Below are positions 55,173 through 61,840 of a DNA stretch of 64,000 nt, one piece after another; the stretch's first letter is position 1, and the number at the start of each line of letters is the position of its first letter. The stretch covers positions 62,001-126,000 of the forward strand of contig NZ_JAKGCS010000019.1 of assembly GCF_021556395.1 (NCBI RefSeq), written 5' to 3'. The notes under the pieces were generated by a model. That model was not told the DNA's origin, did no database searches, and was given only the letters and a program-made list of their open reading frames with translations. The DNA comes from Acuticoccus kalidii (GTDB lineage Bacteria; Pseudomonadota; Alphaproteobacteria; Rhizobiales; Amorphaceae). A program made the translations under genes and the position numbers.

Positions 55173-56653
55173 TCGACCTGTTCGCGCCGATCGAACGCCA
55201 TGCGGTGTTCGATCCCGGCAAGATCGCGATCCGCTTCGAGGGGGAGGCGACCACCTACGCGGGCTTCGCCGCTCGCGTTCGGGCGATCGCGGAGGCCTTC
55301 GCCGCGTCCGGGGTGGCGGCGGGCGACCGGATCGCCGTCCTTGCGGAGAACCATCCCGACACGCTCGCGATCCTCTACGCCGCCGCGCGGCTCGGCGCGA
55401 TCATGGCCCCGCTCAACTGGCGCCTCGCCGATGACGAACTCGCTTATACGCTCGCCGATGCCGCTCCCAGGATCCTCGCCTATGGGCCGGGCTACCGGGA
55501 GCGCGCCGAGGCGCTCGCCGCCCGGTCGGCCGGCCTCGCGCTGCGCGCCATGGGGCGCGGGGGCGACCTCGTGTCGGCGCCCGACGGTGCGCCGCCACGG
55601 CGAGGGCATCCGGGGGCCGAGTGCCTCCTCGTCTACACCTCCGGCACGACGGGGCGGCCGAAGGGGGCGTTGATCTCGCAAGGTGCGCTGCGGGGCAACG
55701 CGGTCCAGTCGCATCATATGCACCAGATGACGGCGGCCGATCATATTCTGACGGTGCTGCCGATGTTCCATGTCGGCGGCCTCAACATCCAGACGACGCC
55801 GGCGCTGATGGCCGGGGCGACGGTGACGATCCATCCCCGTTTCGATCCCGAGGCGACCTTGCGGGCGATCGTCGAGGACCGGCCGACATTGACGCTCCTC
55901 GTGCCGACGACGATGCAGGCGCTCCTTGCGCTGCCGGGGTTCGCCGCCGCCGATCTCTCCGCCCTGCGGGCGCTGTCGACGGGATCCACCATCGTCCCGG
56001 AGGCGCTGATCGAAGCGTTCGAGGCGCGCGGCCTTCCGGTCCTCTCAGTCTATGGCGCGACGGAGACGTGCCCGATCGCCGCCTATGACCGGCTCGGCCT
56101 TCCGCGCCGCGTCGGCGGCACGGGCCAGGCGGGTCTTTTCTCCGATATCGCGATCTTCGACGATGCGGGAAAGGTGCTTCCGACGGGCGGACATGGCGAG
56201 ATCGGCGTCAAGGGGGCGATCTTCTCGGGTTATCTCGACAATCCGGCCGCGACGCGCGAAGCCTTCCGCGATGGTTATGTGATGACTGGGGATATCGGCA
56301 GCCTTGCGGCGGACGGAACGCTCACCGTTCACGACCGCAAGAAGAACATGATCGTTTCGGGCGGGGAGAACATCTACCCGGCAGAGATCGAGCGTGTCCT
56401 TTCCGCTCACCCGGCAGTCGCCGAATGCGCGGTCGTCGGCTGGCCCGATCCGCGCTGGCAGGAGACGCCGGTCGCCTATGTCCGCCTCGCCGCGCCGGCG
56501 ACGCCCGAGGCGCTCGTCGCCCACATGAAGGGGCTCCTCGCCTCCTTCAAGGTCGCGCGTGACGTGCGGATCGTCGACGATTTCCCCCGCACCGCGCTCG
56601 GGAAGATCCGCCACGACGTGTTGCGCCAGATGGCGCGCGAAGGCGGGGTCTGA
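55169..56653 (+). CDS. AMP-binding acyl-CoA ligase
   Basis: 494 residues from TTG 55169, which overlaps the preceding stop and has GAGGGAGA upstream. ANL-family motifs are YTSGTTGRPKGALIS (about 156), SVYGATETCP, DGYVMTGDIGSL, DRKKNMIVSGGENIYPAEIE and the catalytic Lys in TALGKIRHDVL. It activates a carboxylic acid to its CoA ester, probably the substrate of the coupled dehydrogenase. No thioesterase or hydratase genes follow; the next feature is tRNA-Val. Confidence 0.92.
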   Translation: MIDLFAPIERHAVFDPGKIAIRFEGEATTYAGFAARVRAIAEAFAASGVAAGDRIAVLAENHPDTLAILYAAARLGAIMAPLNWRLADDELAYTLADAAPRILAYGPGYRERAEALAARSAGLALRAMGRGGDLVSAPDGAPPRRGHPGAECLLVYTSGTTGRPKGALISQGALRGNAVQSHHMHQMTAADHILTVLPMFHVGGLNIQTTPALMAGATVTIHPRFDPEATLRAIVEDRPTLTLLVPTTMQALLALPGFAAADLSALRALSTGSTIVPEALIEAFEARGLPVLSVYGATETCPIAAYDRLGLPRRVGGTGQAGLFSDIAIFDDAGKVLPTGGHGEIGVKGAIFSGYLDNPAATREAFRDGYVMTGDIGSLAADGTLTVHDRKKNMIVSGGENIYPAEIERVLSAHPAVAECAVVGWPDPRWQETPVAYVRLAAPATPEALVAHMKGLLASFKVARDVRIVDDFPRTALGKIRHDVLRQMAREGGV

Positions 56654-56715
56654 GCCGGCCGCCGGGCAAACTTTGGATAGCCGGCCCTCAATCGCGAAGA
56701 AGCGGCGAGAAGGCC

Positions 56716-56744
56716 TTGCCACTCCGGCTCAAGCGTCGTATGTG
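56716..56744 (+). promoter_or_regulatory. Predicted promoter of tRNA-Val
   Basis: TTGCCA at 56716-56721 and TATGTG at 56739-56744 are separated by 17 bp. The tRNA begins 13 bp after the -10. Confidence 0.6.
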
Positions 56745-56756
56745 ACCCGCCTCTGG

Positions 56757-56831
56757 GGGCGCGTAGCTCAGCGGGAGAGCACCTCGTTCACACCGAGGGG
56801 GTCACAGGTTCAATCCCTGTCGCGCCCACCA
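56757..56831 (+). tRNA. tRNA-Val(CAC)
   Basis: A full cloverleaf: acceptor GGGCGCG pairs with CGCGCCC, the anticodon arm CCTCG/CGAGG encloses TTCACAC (anticodon CAC), the T arm is CAGGTTCAATCCCTG, and CCA is encoded. It reads GTG codons. It is directly followed by a tyrosine integrase gene, so its 3' half is the likely bacterial half of the prophage attachment site. Confidence 0.97.
56790..56831. other. Presumed attL core within the 3' half of tRNA-Val
   Basis: Integrases next to a tRNA usually recombine within the tRNA 3' half and restore it. The exact core cannot be fixed because the other attachment site lies outside the window. Confidence 0.45.
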
Positions 56832-56879
56832 CAGTTTTCTTGACGTTTTCCAAAATCACCTAGACCCATAGTACCGGCT

Positions 56880-58004
56880 TTAGTCCCGTTTCGCAGGCCG
56901 ACCAATGGCCCGGTGCACGGTCGACTGGTGATTTTCGCTGTGATGGCCATAGACCCGCTCGACGACGGGAAGGCTCACACCGAAGAAGCCGGACACCTCC
57001 CACTTGTCTGCCCCGTTCTGCATCGCCCAGGTGATCGCCGTGTGCCGCAGGGTGTGCTGCGTAACATCCGATCCAAGTCTTGCTGCCGTGCGGGCACGGG
57101 CGAAGGCCTGCTTCGTCGACTTCACCGGCTGGCCGTTCCACTCGACCACGTATCTCATCGGCCGGCCCCGCCGCTGGGCGGAGACGACCCAGGACCGGAT
57201 GTGAGCAATCAGGGGTGCCGGAAGGCGGATGGTCGGCTTCCTCTTGTTGGTCGGCTTCTCCATGGCGGATGCGCGGTAGAAAACACCGTTGGTCAGGTCG
57301 ACCCACCCGCGGCCCGTCTCCGGCCAGAGGGAGGCGTTGCAGATCGCGCTCGCGCGCGTACCGGTGTATCGGGCCATCAGAATGAACCTCGCGACGTGGC
57401 GACGCGTGTGACGCCCTGGCGTGCCCTTCTGGTCCTCGCGATACCTCCAGCAAGCCCAGAGCAGGGTAGCCATCTCATCGCGCGTCAGCCACCGCTCGCG
57501 AGCGGCGCCGCGCTTCGGCAGCGTCACCGGCACGAGCTGGGAGATGCGGCGATGAGTGAACGCGTGGCCCACGGCGGCGCGTAAGTCTTCCAGTTCTCGC
57601 CGGGCGCCGGCCTCCGAACCTCGCGAGGCGACATAGCTCGCGCATTGGTCCGGGTTGATGTCGTTGACGCTCCAATCGCCCCACCATTTCGTCAGACGGT
57701 GCAGGCGCGCCCTCAGCTCGTGCGGTCGAGCGGTGAGATCCTGCTTCGCCTGCCAGTAGCCGAGCAAGATGTCCGCGATAGGCACTTCGTCGATCGGGGC
57801 GTCACGACGGTCGCGCGCCTGGCGGGCGTGCTTCGTGGCCACATACCGGGCTAGCGCTTGTTCAGCGCCCCGAAGATCGTCAGGGCCGCATCCCGTGCTC
57901 TCGCGGTGGTCTCCGTCCTTGATGTAGTAGAGCGATCGCGCGCCGCGCTGCCGCCTGAGCCACAATCTGGAGCCTTTCGATCGCTGCGACACCGCTGTCT
58001 CCAT
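56880..58004 (-). CDS. int: Phage tyrosine-type integrase
   Basis: 374 residues. The catalytic residues are Arg217 (YTGTR), His317-Arg320 (HTLRHTAITWAMQNG) and Tyr352 (RVYGHH), with a core-binding SAM-like domain at about 75-155. It inserts and excises the prophage at the adjacent tRNA-Val. ATG 58004 lies inside the upstream excisionase-like gene (154-bp overlap). No clear ribosome site is seen before it, so a start further down cannot be excluded, although the N-terminal residues look like a real arm-type domain. Confidence 0.92.
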   Translation of the reverse strand: METAVSQRSKGSRLWLRRQRGARSLYYIKDGDHRESTGCGPDDLRGAEQALARYVATKHARQARDRRDAPIDEVPIADILLGYWQAKQDLTARPHELRARLHRLTKWWGDWSVNDINPDQCASYVASRGSEAGARRELEDLRAAVGHAFTHRRISQLVPVTLPKRGAARERWLTRDEMATLLWACWRYREDQKGTPGRHTRRHVARFILMARYTGTRASAICNASLWPETGRGWVDLTNGVFYRASAMEKPTNKRKPTIRLPAPLIAHIRSWVVSAQRRGRPMRYVVEWNGQPVKSTKQAFARARTAARLGSDVTQHTLRHTAITWAMQNGADKWEVSGFFGVSLPVVERVYGHHSENHQSTVHRAIGRPAKRD

Positions 58005-58192
58005 GCGCGGATTTCGGAGGGTGTGACATACAAGCGCCTTCCGAGACGCTCGACAATGAGGTCTCCCCGCCGAGCAGCTTCCCGAAGCGTTCGTTCCGAC
58101 ACGCGGCCGCGCAGGACGATCTGGCTCGCCTCGGTGAGCGTCAGCGCCTCGTCGTCGGGGAGATCGGCGGTACGGTCAGCGCGGCCAGTCAT
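57851..58192 (-). CDS. Excisionase-like HTH protein
   Basis: 113 residues. A winged helix of the MerR/excisionase type spans about residues 18-68 (LTLTEASQIVLRG...SERTLREAARRGDL...RRLYVTPSEIRAW), followed by a basic tail that overlaps the integrase gene. Its start sits in the stop of the preceding small gene (ATGA). Position and fold suggest it controls the direction of recombination. Confidence 0.75.
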   Translation of the reverse strand: MTGRADRTADLPDDEALTLTEASQIVLRGRVSERTLREAARRGDLIVERLGRRLYVTPSEIRAWRQRCRSDRKAPDCGSGGSAARDRSTTSRTETTARARDAALTIFGALNKR

Positions 58193-58452
58193 AAATGCCC
58201 GCCGTAACCTCTGCGAATCATGGCATCGGCGTGGGCATAAGCCTCTCCCGCAATCCCTTGATCCCAGACATTGTTCTCCCCGCCATGGTGGGCGAGTAGC
58301 CCAGCAAGAGCCTGACCCGCGAACCAATCGCGCAGATCCATACCGCCTGGGCCGGACAGAGTCGGCGTCACGCGATTGTGGCTCTCACCCGTCATCGATT
58401 CCGCGACCAAGTGGCGAAGAGGGGGCGTGTAGTCGGGAGGGAATCCAGTCAT
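58189..58452 (-). CDS. Small phage protein of unknown function
   Basis: 87 residues with DWFAGQALAGLLA and AYAHADAMIRRG, a pattern seen in many phage early genes of unknown role. It overlaps its neighbours by ATGA at both ends. Confidence 0.7.
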   Translation of the reverse strand: MTGFPPDYTPPLRHLVAESMTGESHNRVTPTLSGPGGMDLRDWFAGQALAGLLAHHGGENNVWDQGIAGEAYAHADAMIRRGYGGHL

Positions 58453-58568
58453 GAGAACCCCGCTGATTTGAAGATGAGGAGCCCGGCGTAGACCGTGAGG
58501 AAAGCGATGCTCGCAAGGGCGGCGACGGTGCCGGAATGATCCGAGTCGCGCTCGCGACGCTCATGCAT
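58449..58568 (-). CDS. 39-residue single-span membrane protein (phage)
   Basis: A short gene starting at ATG 58568 behind a purine-rich GGGAGAGGGAGAAGG ribosome site. A charged head (MHERRERDSDHS) is followed by one hydrophobic helix (VAALASIAFLTVYAGLLIF). It overlaps the preceding gene by 8 bp and shares an ATGA with the next. The function is unknown; size and topology recall small phage membrane peptides. Confidence 0.65.
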   Translation of the reverse strand: MHERRERDSDHSGTVAALASIAFLTVYAGLLIFKSAGFS

Positions 58569-58839
58569 CAACCTTCTCCCTCTCCCTTAAGATGATGCGG
58601 AGATGTGCCATCCCCCTAGGCTTTCGGATGCGATATCGCAGGATAACCCCGCATTGCCTCGACGGATCGGTATTCATCCAGGCTGGGTGGCCGATTGTCG
58701 CTCGGATCACGCGGCCTTCCAGAGTGCAGTGCGAGCCTCCGTATCTGATCCCAGAAACCTGCGCCCACTCACCTAGGCGCAACGGACATGGGCCGTGGTC
58801 ATGCGAGACCCACGGCCCCCATTTATCGGGATCGATCAT
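58561..58839 (-). CDS. Hypothetical phage protein, 92 residues
   Basis: It starts at ATG 58839 (GAGGT upstream) with MIDPDKWGPWVSHDHGPCPL. The middle LRLGEWAQVSGIRYGGSH and basic C-terminus give no family. It overlaps the upstream gene by 17 bp and the 39-residue gene by 8 bp. Confidence 0.6.
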   Translation of the reverse strand: MIDPDKWGPWVSHDHGPCPLRLGEWAQVSGIRYGGSHCTLEGRVIRATIGHPAWMNTDPSRQCGVILRYRIRKPRGMAHLRIILREREKVDA

Positions 58840-59146
58840 TCTGCACCTCGTCGAATGCAGGGTCGGCATAGCCTTCCCACCGCGTCGCCCGGCAATATGC
58901 TTCGTCCTCGCCGAGCGCGGTTGCATTCGCGATCCGGTCAAAGATGGTCCAAGGCTCGCGGCTCGGGTTGCCGTGCGAGTAGGTGATGCCGAAACCGATC
59001 GGGCCGATTGCGATCGTGCGCCGGCCGCCGAAGACGTCCTCGGTTCGGTCGATGCCGAGCCGCCACGGCCAGACGAAGAACGCGACGTCGATCTCGAATT
59101 CGCGGCAGTTGCGCCAGTGCCAACGGGGATCGGGGACGGGCATCAT
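58823..59146 (-). CDS. Hypothetical phage protein, 107 residues
   Basis: It starts at ATG 59146 in an ATGA overlap with the upstream stop. It is aromatic-rich (HWRNCREFEIDVAFFVWPWR) and ends with a polar tail. No family is recognised. A longer start at 59200 would run into the preceding gene. Confidence 0.6.
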   Translation of the reverse strand: MMPVPDPRWHWRNCREFEIDVAFFVWPWRLGIDRTEDVFGGRRTIAIGPIGFGITYSHGNPSREPWTIFDRIANATALGEDEAYCRATRWEGYADPAFDEVQNDRSR

Positions 59147-59361
59147 CCGCACCACCGCGGAAAGCTGATCTGGTCCGAGGTGAGGGCAATCCGGGCACAT
59201 CCCGCAGGGTCTTCGGCCGTTCCTTCAGCGATGGCCAAGAGGACTCGGGAGCGCAACTGATCTTCTAGGCTGTGCGCCGCCTCCGGATCGTCAGTGAACC
59301 TGCGGATCTCTTGGACCTCTTCCGCGACAATGGCGGGCGTCAGCTGGGTTGGGTGCGTCAT
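59143..59361 (-). CDS. Hypothetical phage protein, 72 residues
   Basis: It starts at ATG 59361 (MTHPTQLTPAIVAEEVQEIR), with GGAAGCGGA upstream and an ATGA overlap with the preceding gene. It is an acidic, mostly helical small protein of unknown role. Confidence 0.6.
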   Translation of the reverse strand: MTHPTQLTPAIVAEEVQEIRRFTDDPEAAHSLEDQLRSRVLLAIAEGTAEDPAGCARIALTSDQISFPRWCG

Positions 59362-59711
59362 CGTTGATCCGCTTCCGCAAGAAGTTCGGAGAGGCGCACC
59401 CACACAGTTTCATGAGCGCGTCGATACCGCGCTTCGGCGCAACGACGATCTGTGAGCGGTGTGGCCATCTTGGCCGCGAGATCCACGCGAAACGCCTCGA
59501 GCTCGTCCATAGGTCCGACGCGGATCACGCGGAACTCGTCCGATAGTTCGCGCGGCCGGGCAAAGATCGTCCCAGCGCCGCCATACCTCAGAACATCGAT
59601 CGAATCAGGATTCCCGACCAGGACGATGCGCCAGTCGTTGGGATCGTCGCTCCAGCCGATCAAGCAATATTCGCCGGCTTTCGGCAGCTCCTCCGTAGGC
59701 CGTCGCATCAT
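59358..59711 (-). CDS. Hypothetical phage protein, 117 residues
   Basis: It starts at ATG 59711 behind AGGAGGT, in an ATGA overlap. The first half is beta-rich (GEYCLIGWSDDPNDWRIVLV); the second is helical (MDELEAFRVDLAAKMATPL). No family is known to me. Confidence 0.6.
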   Translation of the reverse strand: MMRRPTEELPKAGEYCLIGWSDDPNDWRIVLVGNPDSIDVLRYGGAGTIFARPRELSDEFRVIRVGPMDELEAFRVDLAAKMATPLTDRRCAEARYRRAHETVWVRLSELLAEADQR

Positions 59712-60085
59712 GCCACCTCCTGCGTGGTGTTGCCCCACGCGTTCGGAATGGCACGGAGCTCGAATGACTTCTTCGCGACCGCCTCTAGCGCTTCAATCCT
59801 CGCTGCGATGGCTTTGGAGGCCTTTGCATCGACGAGCTCGAACCACGCGATTTCGGTGGCCATTGATTGGCGCCGCATTCGTCGCCCTTCGTGGCAGGTC
59901 TCGAGCGTTCCACGGGCGATCACCTCGCTCGCGAGGATCACATACTGCCGCGAGTGGTTCTCCATGCACGAAACTGTCATACGGCCGTCGGCGTCTGGCG
60001 CCGGCGTCAGGAGTTCCATAATTCGCCATTTGTCCGGAAAGATCTCATCGAACGCGACGAGAACGAATTCACGGGTGGGGGTCAT
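59708..60085 (-). CDS. Hypothetical phage protein, 125 residues
   Basis: It starts at ATG 60085 in an ATGA overlap. A beta-rich first half (REFVLVAFDEIFPDKWRIME) is followed by a helical C-terminus (DAKASKAIAARIEALEAVAK). No recognised family. Confidence 0.6.
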   Translation of the reverse strand: MTPTREFVLVAFDEIFPDKWRIMELLTPAPDADGRMTVSCMENHSRQYVILASEVIARGTLETCHEGRRMRRQSMATEIAWFELVDAKASKAIAARIEALEAVAKKSFELRAIPNAWGNTTQEVA

Positions 60086-60324
60086 GCTGCCACCTCGAGG
60101 GAAAGATCTGCGGCTATCGCATCGGCGATCACCGCTTCGTGCCGCCTCACGCTTTCCTCGAGCGCGAGTTGCCGCGACAGGTCATAGGTCCAGTGCATGA
60201 TCCGAGCGCGGGCCTTCTCTCTCCGAAGTGCCTTCCTGAGGCGCTCGAGGTTTCGCCGAGTGAGGGCGAGGGAGGTGGAGTTGGTGACGAGAGGGTAGGC
60301 CGGCGTCGAGGCGAGGGCGCTCAT
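60082..60324 (-). CDS. Hypothetical phage protein, helical, 80 residues
   Basis: It starts at ATG 60324 in an ATGA overlap. It is almost all helix, with a basic stretch RRNLERLRKALRREKARAR, and could form a coiled coil. Function unknown. Confidence 0.6.
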   Translation of the reverse strand: MSALASTPAYPLVTNSTSLALTRRNLERLRKALRREKARARIMHWTYDLSRQLALEESVRRHEAVIADAIAADLSLEVAA

Positions 60325-60713
60325 GACGGGATCTCGGCAGATCCGAAATTGCGGACAGCGCGCTCAAACGCAGCCGCCATGATCGCATAATCTGCAGTGG
60401 CGACCGCATCCTCGATCGCCTCGACCTCGCGCATGATGGGAGCGAGCTGCGTCGGGCAGTTGCTGGACGACAAGACGAAGGACGGCTTCTCGTCGGCCCT
60501 AGCGATCGCTCCGGCCTTCGCGTTGAAAGCGCGGTATTCCTCCACGGGCCAGCCCATGGCTTGCACCGTGTTCTCGCGTCGAATCTGTCGATGGACCTTC
60601 AGGGCGATCGTTGCAGGATCGAAGCCGCTTTCCGGAGCGTAGAGGACGGGCATGATCGCGGAGCCCGTGCCGAGAATGGTGTTGTTTGTCGTGAGCACTG
60701 TATGGCCTCCCAT
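60321..60713 (-). CDS. First gene of the leftward phage operon, hypothetical
   Basis: 130 residues from ATG 60713. The start is uncertain: no ribosome site is seen there, and Met at 60653 is an alternative. The central KVHRQIRRENTVQAMGWP and the Cys in SSNCPTQLA give no family. It lies 22 bp downstream of an operator-like site, so it is first in the transcript. Confidence 0.55.
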   Translation of the reverse strand: MGGHTVLTTNNTILGTGSAIMPVLYAPESGFDPATIALKVHRQIRRENTVQAMGWPVEEYRAFNAKAGAIARADEKPSFVLSSSNCPTQLAPIMREVEAIEDAVATADYAIMAAAFERAVRNFGSAEIPS

Positions 60714-60734
60714 CGTTGGTGATGGGGGATAGAA

Positions 60735-60782
60735 TGACAATTTAATTGGTAATTGCAAGGAGATATGACAAAAAATTTGTCA
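60735..60782. promoter_or_regulatory. Two 17-bp operator-like sites at the head of the leftward operon
   Basis: Site A (60735-60751, TGACAATTTAATTGGTA) shares 13 of 17 positions with the perfect operator near the CI/Cro pair. Site B (60766-60782, TGACAAAAAATTTGTCA) is a near-perfect palindrome of the same length. Their centres are 31 bp apart. A TTGACA hexamer on the minus strand overlaps site B. Confidence 0.55.
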
Positions 60783-60841
60783 AATGTGTCTGGCGGTGGT
60801 GCTTTGCAGATTCCACAAATCATACAAACTGGACACGCGAG

Positions 60842-61303
60842 TTACGGCTTGTCGGACTTTTTGGCCTTGTTGGGGGTAGCCGCAGCCAGCTCGTCATAAT
60901 CCGCATCGTCGAAGTTGACCGGCGGAATGTGTTCAACGAGCCGGTTAAGGTAGTAATCGATCAGCTCTTTCAGCTCGTCGGGTGTAAGATGGTAGTCGAC
61001 CCCTTCTTCAAGCTTGACGCCACCCCTTCGCGTAGCGCGTTCCTCAGCCCTGTCTGCTCTAATCTTTTCGTCTCGCACCGCCTCCTTAAGGCGATCGATT
61101 TCAGTGTTTAAGTGCAGGGCGCCTTGCTTGAGGTGGTCGACCTCATCAAGAAGGCGATGCCATCCTTCGAGTCGGGCCACGACCTCCGCATTCATCGTCC
61201 GCTGATTTGCCTTCGCCGCGGCCTTCAATTCGTCGCGCATCCCCTCAGGAAGGCGGACGACGAATTTATCTTGGTTTTGCGGAGATTTACGGCTTCCCGT
61301 CAA
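60842..61303 (-). CDS. Arc-type ribbon-helix-helix DNA-binding protein with coiled-coil tail
   Basis: 153 residues from TTG 61303, chosen because AAAGGGG lies six bases upstream and the Arc-like fold starts right after it; upstream Met codons fall inside the operator boxes. Residues about 10-45 (QDKFVVRLPEGMRDELKAAAKANQRTMNAEVVARL) are an Arc/MetJ-type domain. A heptad-rich helix follows, then a C-terminal LTPDELKELIDYYLNRL. It is probably an autoregulated repressor. It is divergent from a second, smaller Arc-type gene. Confidence 0.8.
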   Translation of the reverse strand: MTGSRKSPQNQDKFVVRLPEGMRDELKAAAKANQRTMNAEVVARLEGWHRLLDEVDHLKQGALHLNTEIDRLKEAVRDEKIRADRAEERATRRGGVKLEEGVDYHLTPDELKELIDYYLNRLVEHIPPVNFDDADYDELAAATPNKAKKSDKP

Positions 61304-61321
61304 TTCCAGCCCCTTTAAAAA

Positions 61322-61370
61322 GTGGCTCTGAGCCATTTTTTGCATTGACGCCGCTGTGGCTCTGAGCCAT
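61322..61370. promoter_or_regulatory. Duplicated palindromic operator between divergent Arc-type genes
   Basis: GTGGCTCTGAGCCAT occurs at 61322-61336 and again at 61356-61370, 34 bp apart. Its core TGGCTCTGAGCCA is a perfect palindrome. The right copy falls between TTGACG (61345-61350) and CATGTT (61368-61373), a plausible rightward promoter. Confidence 0.75.
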
Positions 61371-61401
61371 GTTTGCTCTTGCCTACACCGCAGGAGCGCA
61401 A

Positions 61402-61596
61402 ATGTCACCACCCTCTGCTGCAATCCCGACCGAGGAACGGATCACGATCCGCGCACCTCGTGGCTTGCGATCTCAGTTGAAAATCCGTGCGATCCACAAT
61501 GGTCGCTCGCTAAATGACGAAGTTCTGGACCTTATAGGCGCCGGCCTTCGCACCAACGAAAAAGCGGCCGACGAGCGCCAACTCGCCGACCGCTGA
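61402..61596 (+). CDS. Small Arc-type ribbon-helix-helix regulator
   Basis: 64 residues from ATG 61402, with GCAGGAG upstream; an in-frame ATG at 61369 lies inside the operator and is less likely. The body EERITIRAPRGLRSQLKIRA...GRSLNDEVLDLIGAGL is an Arc-family strand-helix-helix with no extra domain. Paired with the larger Arc-type gene, it looks like one half of a two-repressor switch. Confidence 0.78.
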   Translation: MSPPSAAIPTEERITIRAPRGLRSQLKIRAIHNGRSLNDEVLDLIGAGLRTNEKAADERQLADR

Positions 61597-61658
61597 TCTT
61601 CGACCCGCTGTTGAAGCAGCGGGATCAATGACAACCACATCCAAAAAGGACTGTCACA

Positions 61659-61838
61659 GTGACAGATAGCGAATTTGCGCCCAATTGCCAACCCTTTTTG
61701 TTGGCCTCGCTCATCCGTGATCCGATGGTGCGTGCCGCCTTCGAGCGCGCCGATCGCGACAACGGCGCCGCGCCCATATTCGTCCCCGCCAACCCCAAGG
61801 CCCCGGTCCTCACCGGCGGCGAGCTGGTGGAGGCGTGA
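61659..61838 (+). CDS. Hypothetical phage protein, 59 residues
   Basis: It starts at GTG 61659 behind AAAAAGGA and ends two bases before the Rha gene. It contains FLLASLIRDPMVRAAFERAD and a Pro-rich C-terminal half. No family. Confidence 0.6.
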   Translation: MTDSEFAPNCQPFLLASLIRDPMVRAAFERADRDNGAAPIFVPANPKAPVLTGGELVEA

Positions 61839-61840
61839 AC

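Noticed and set aside
56654-56700. GCCGGC inverted repeats after the acyl-CoA ligase gene as a terminator
   Set aside because: There is no T run and the loop is long; GCCGGC pairs are common by chance at this GC content.
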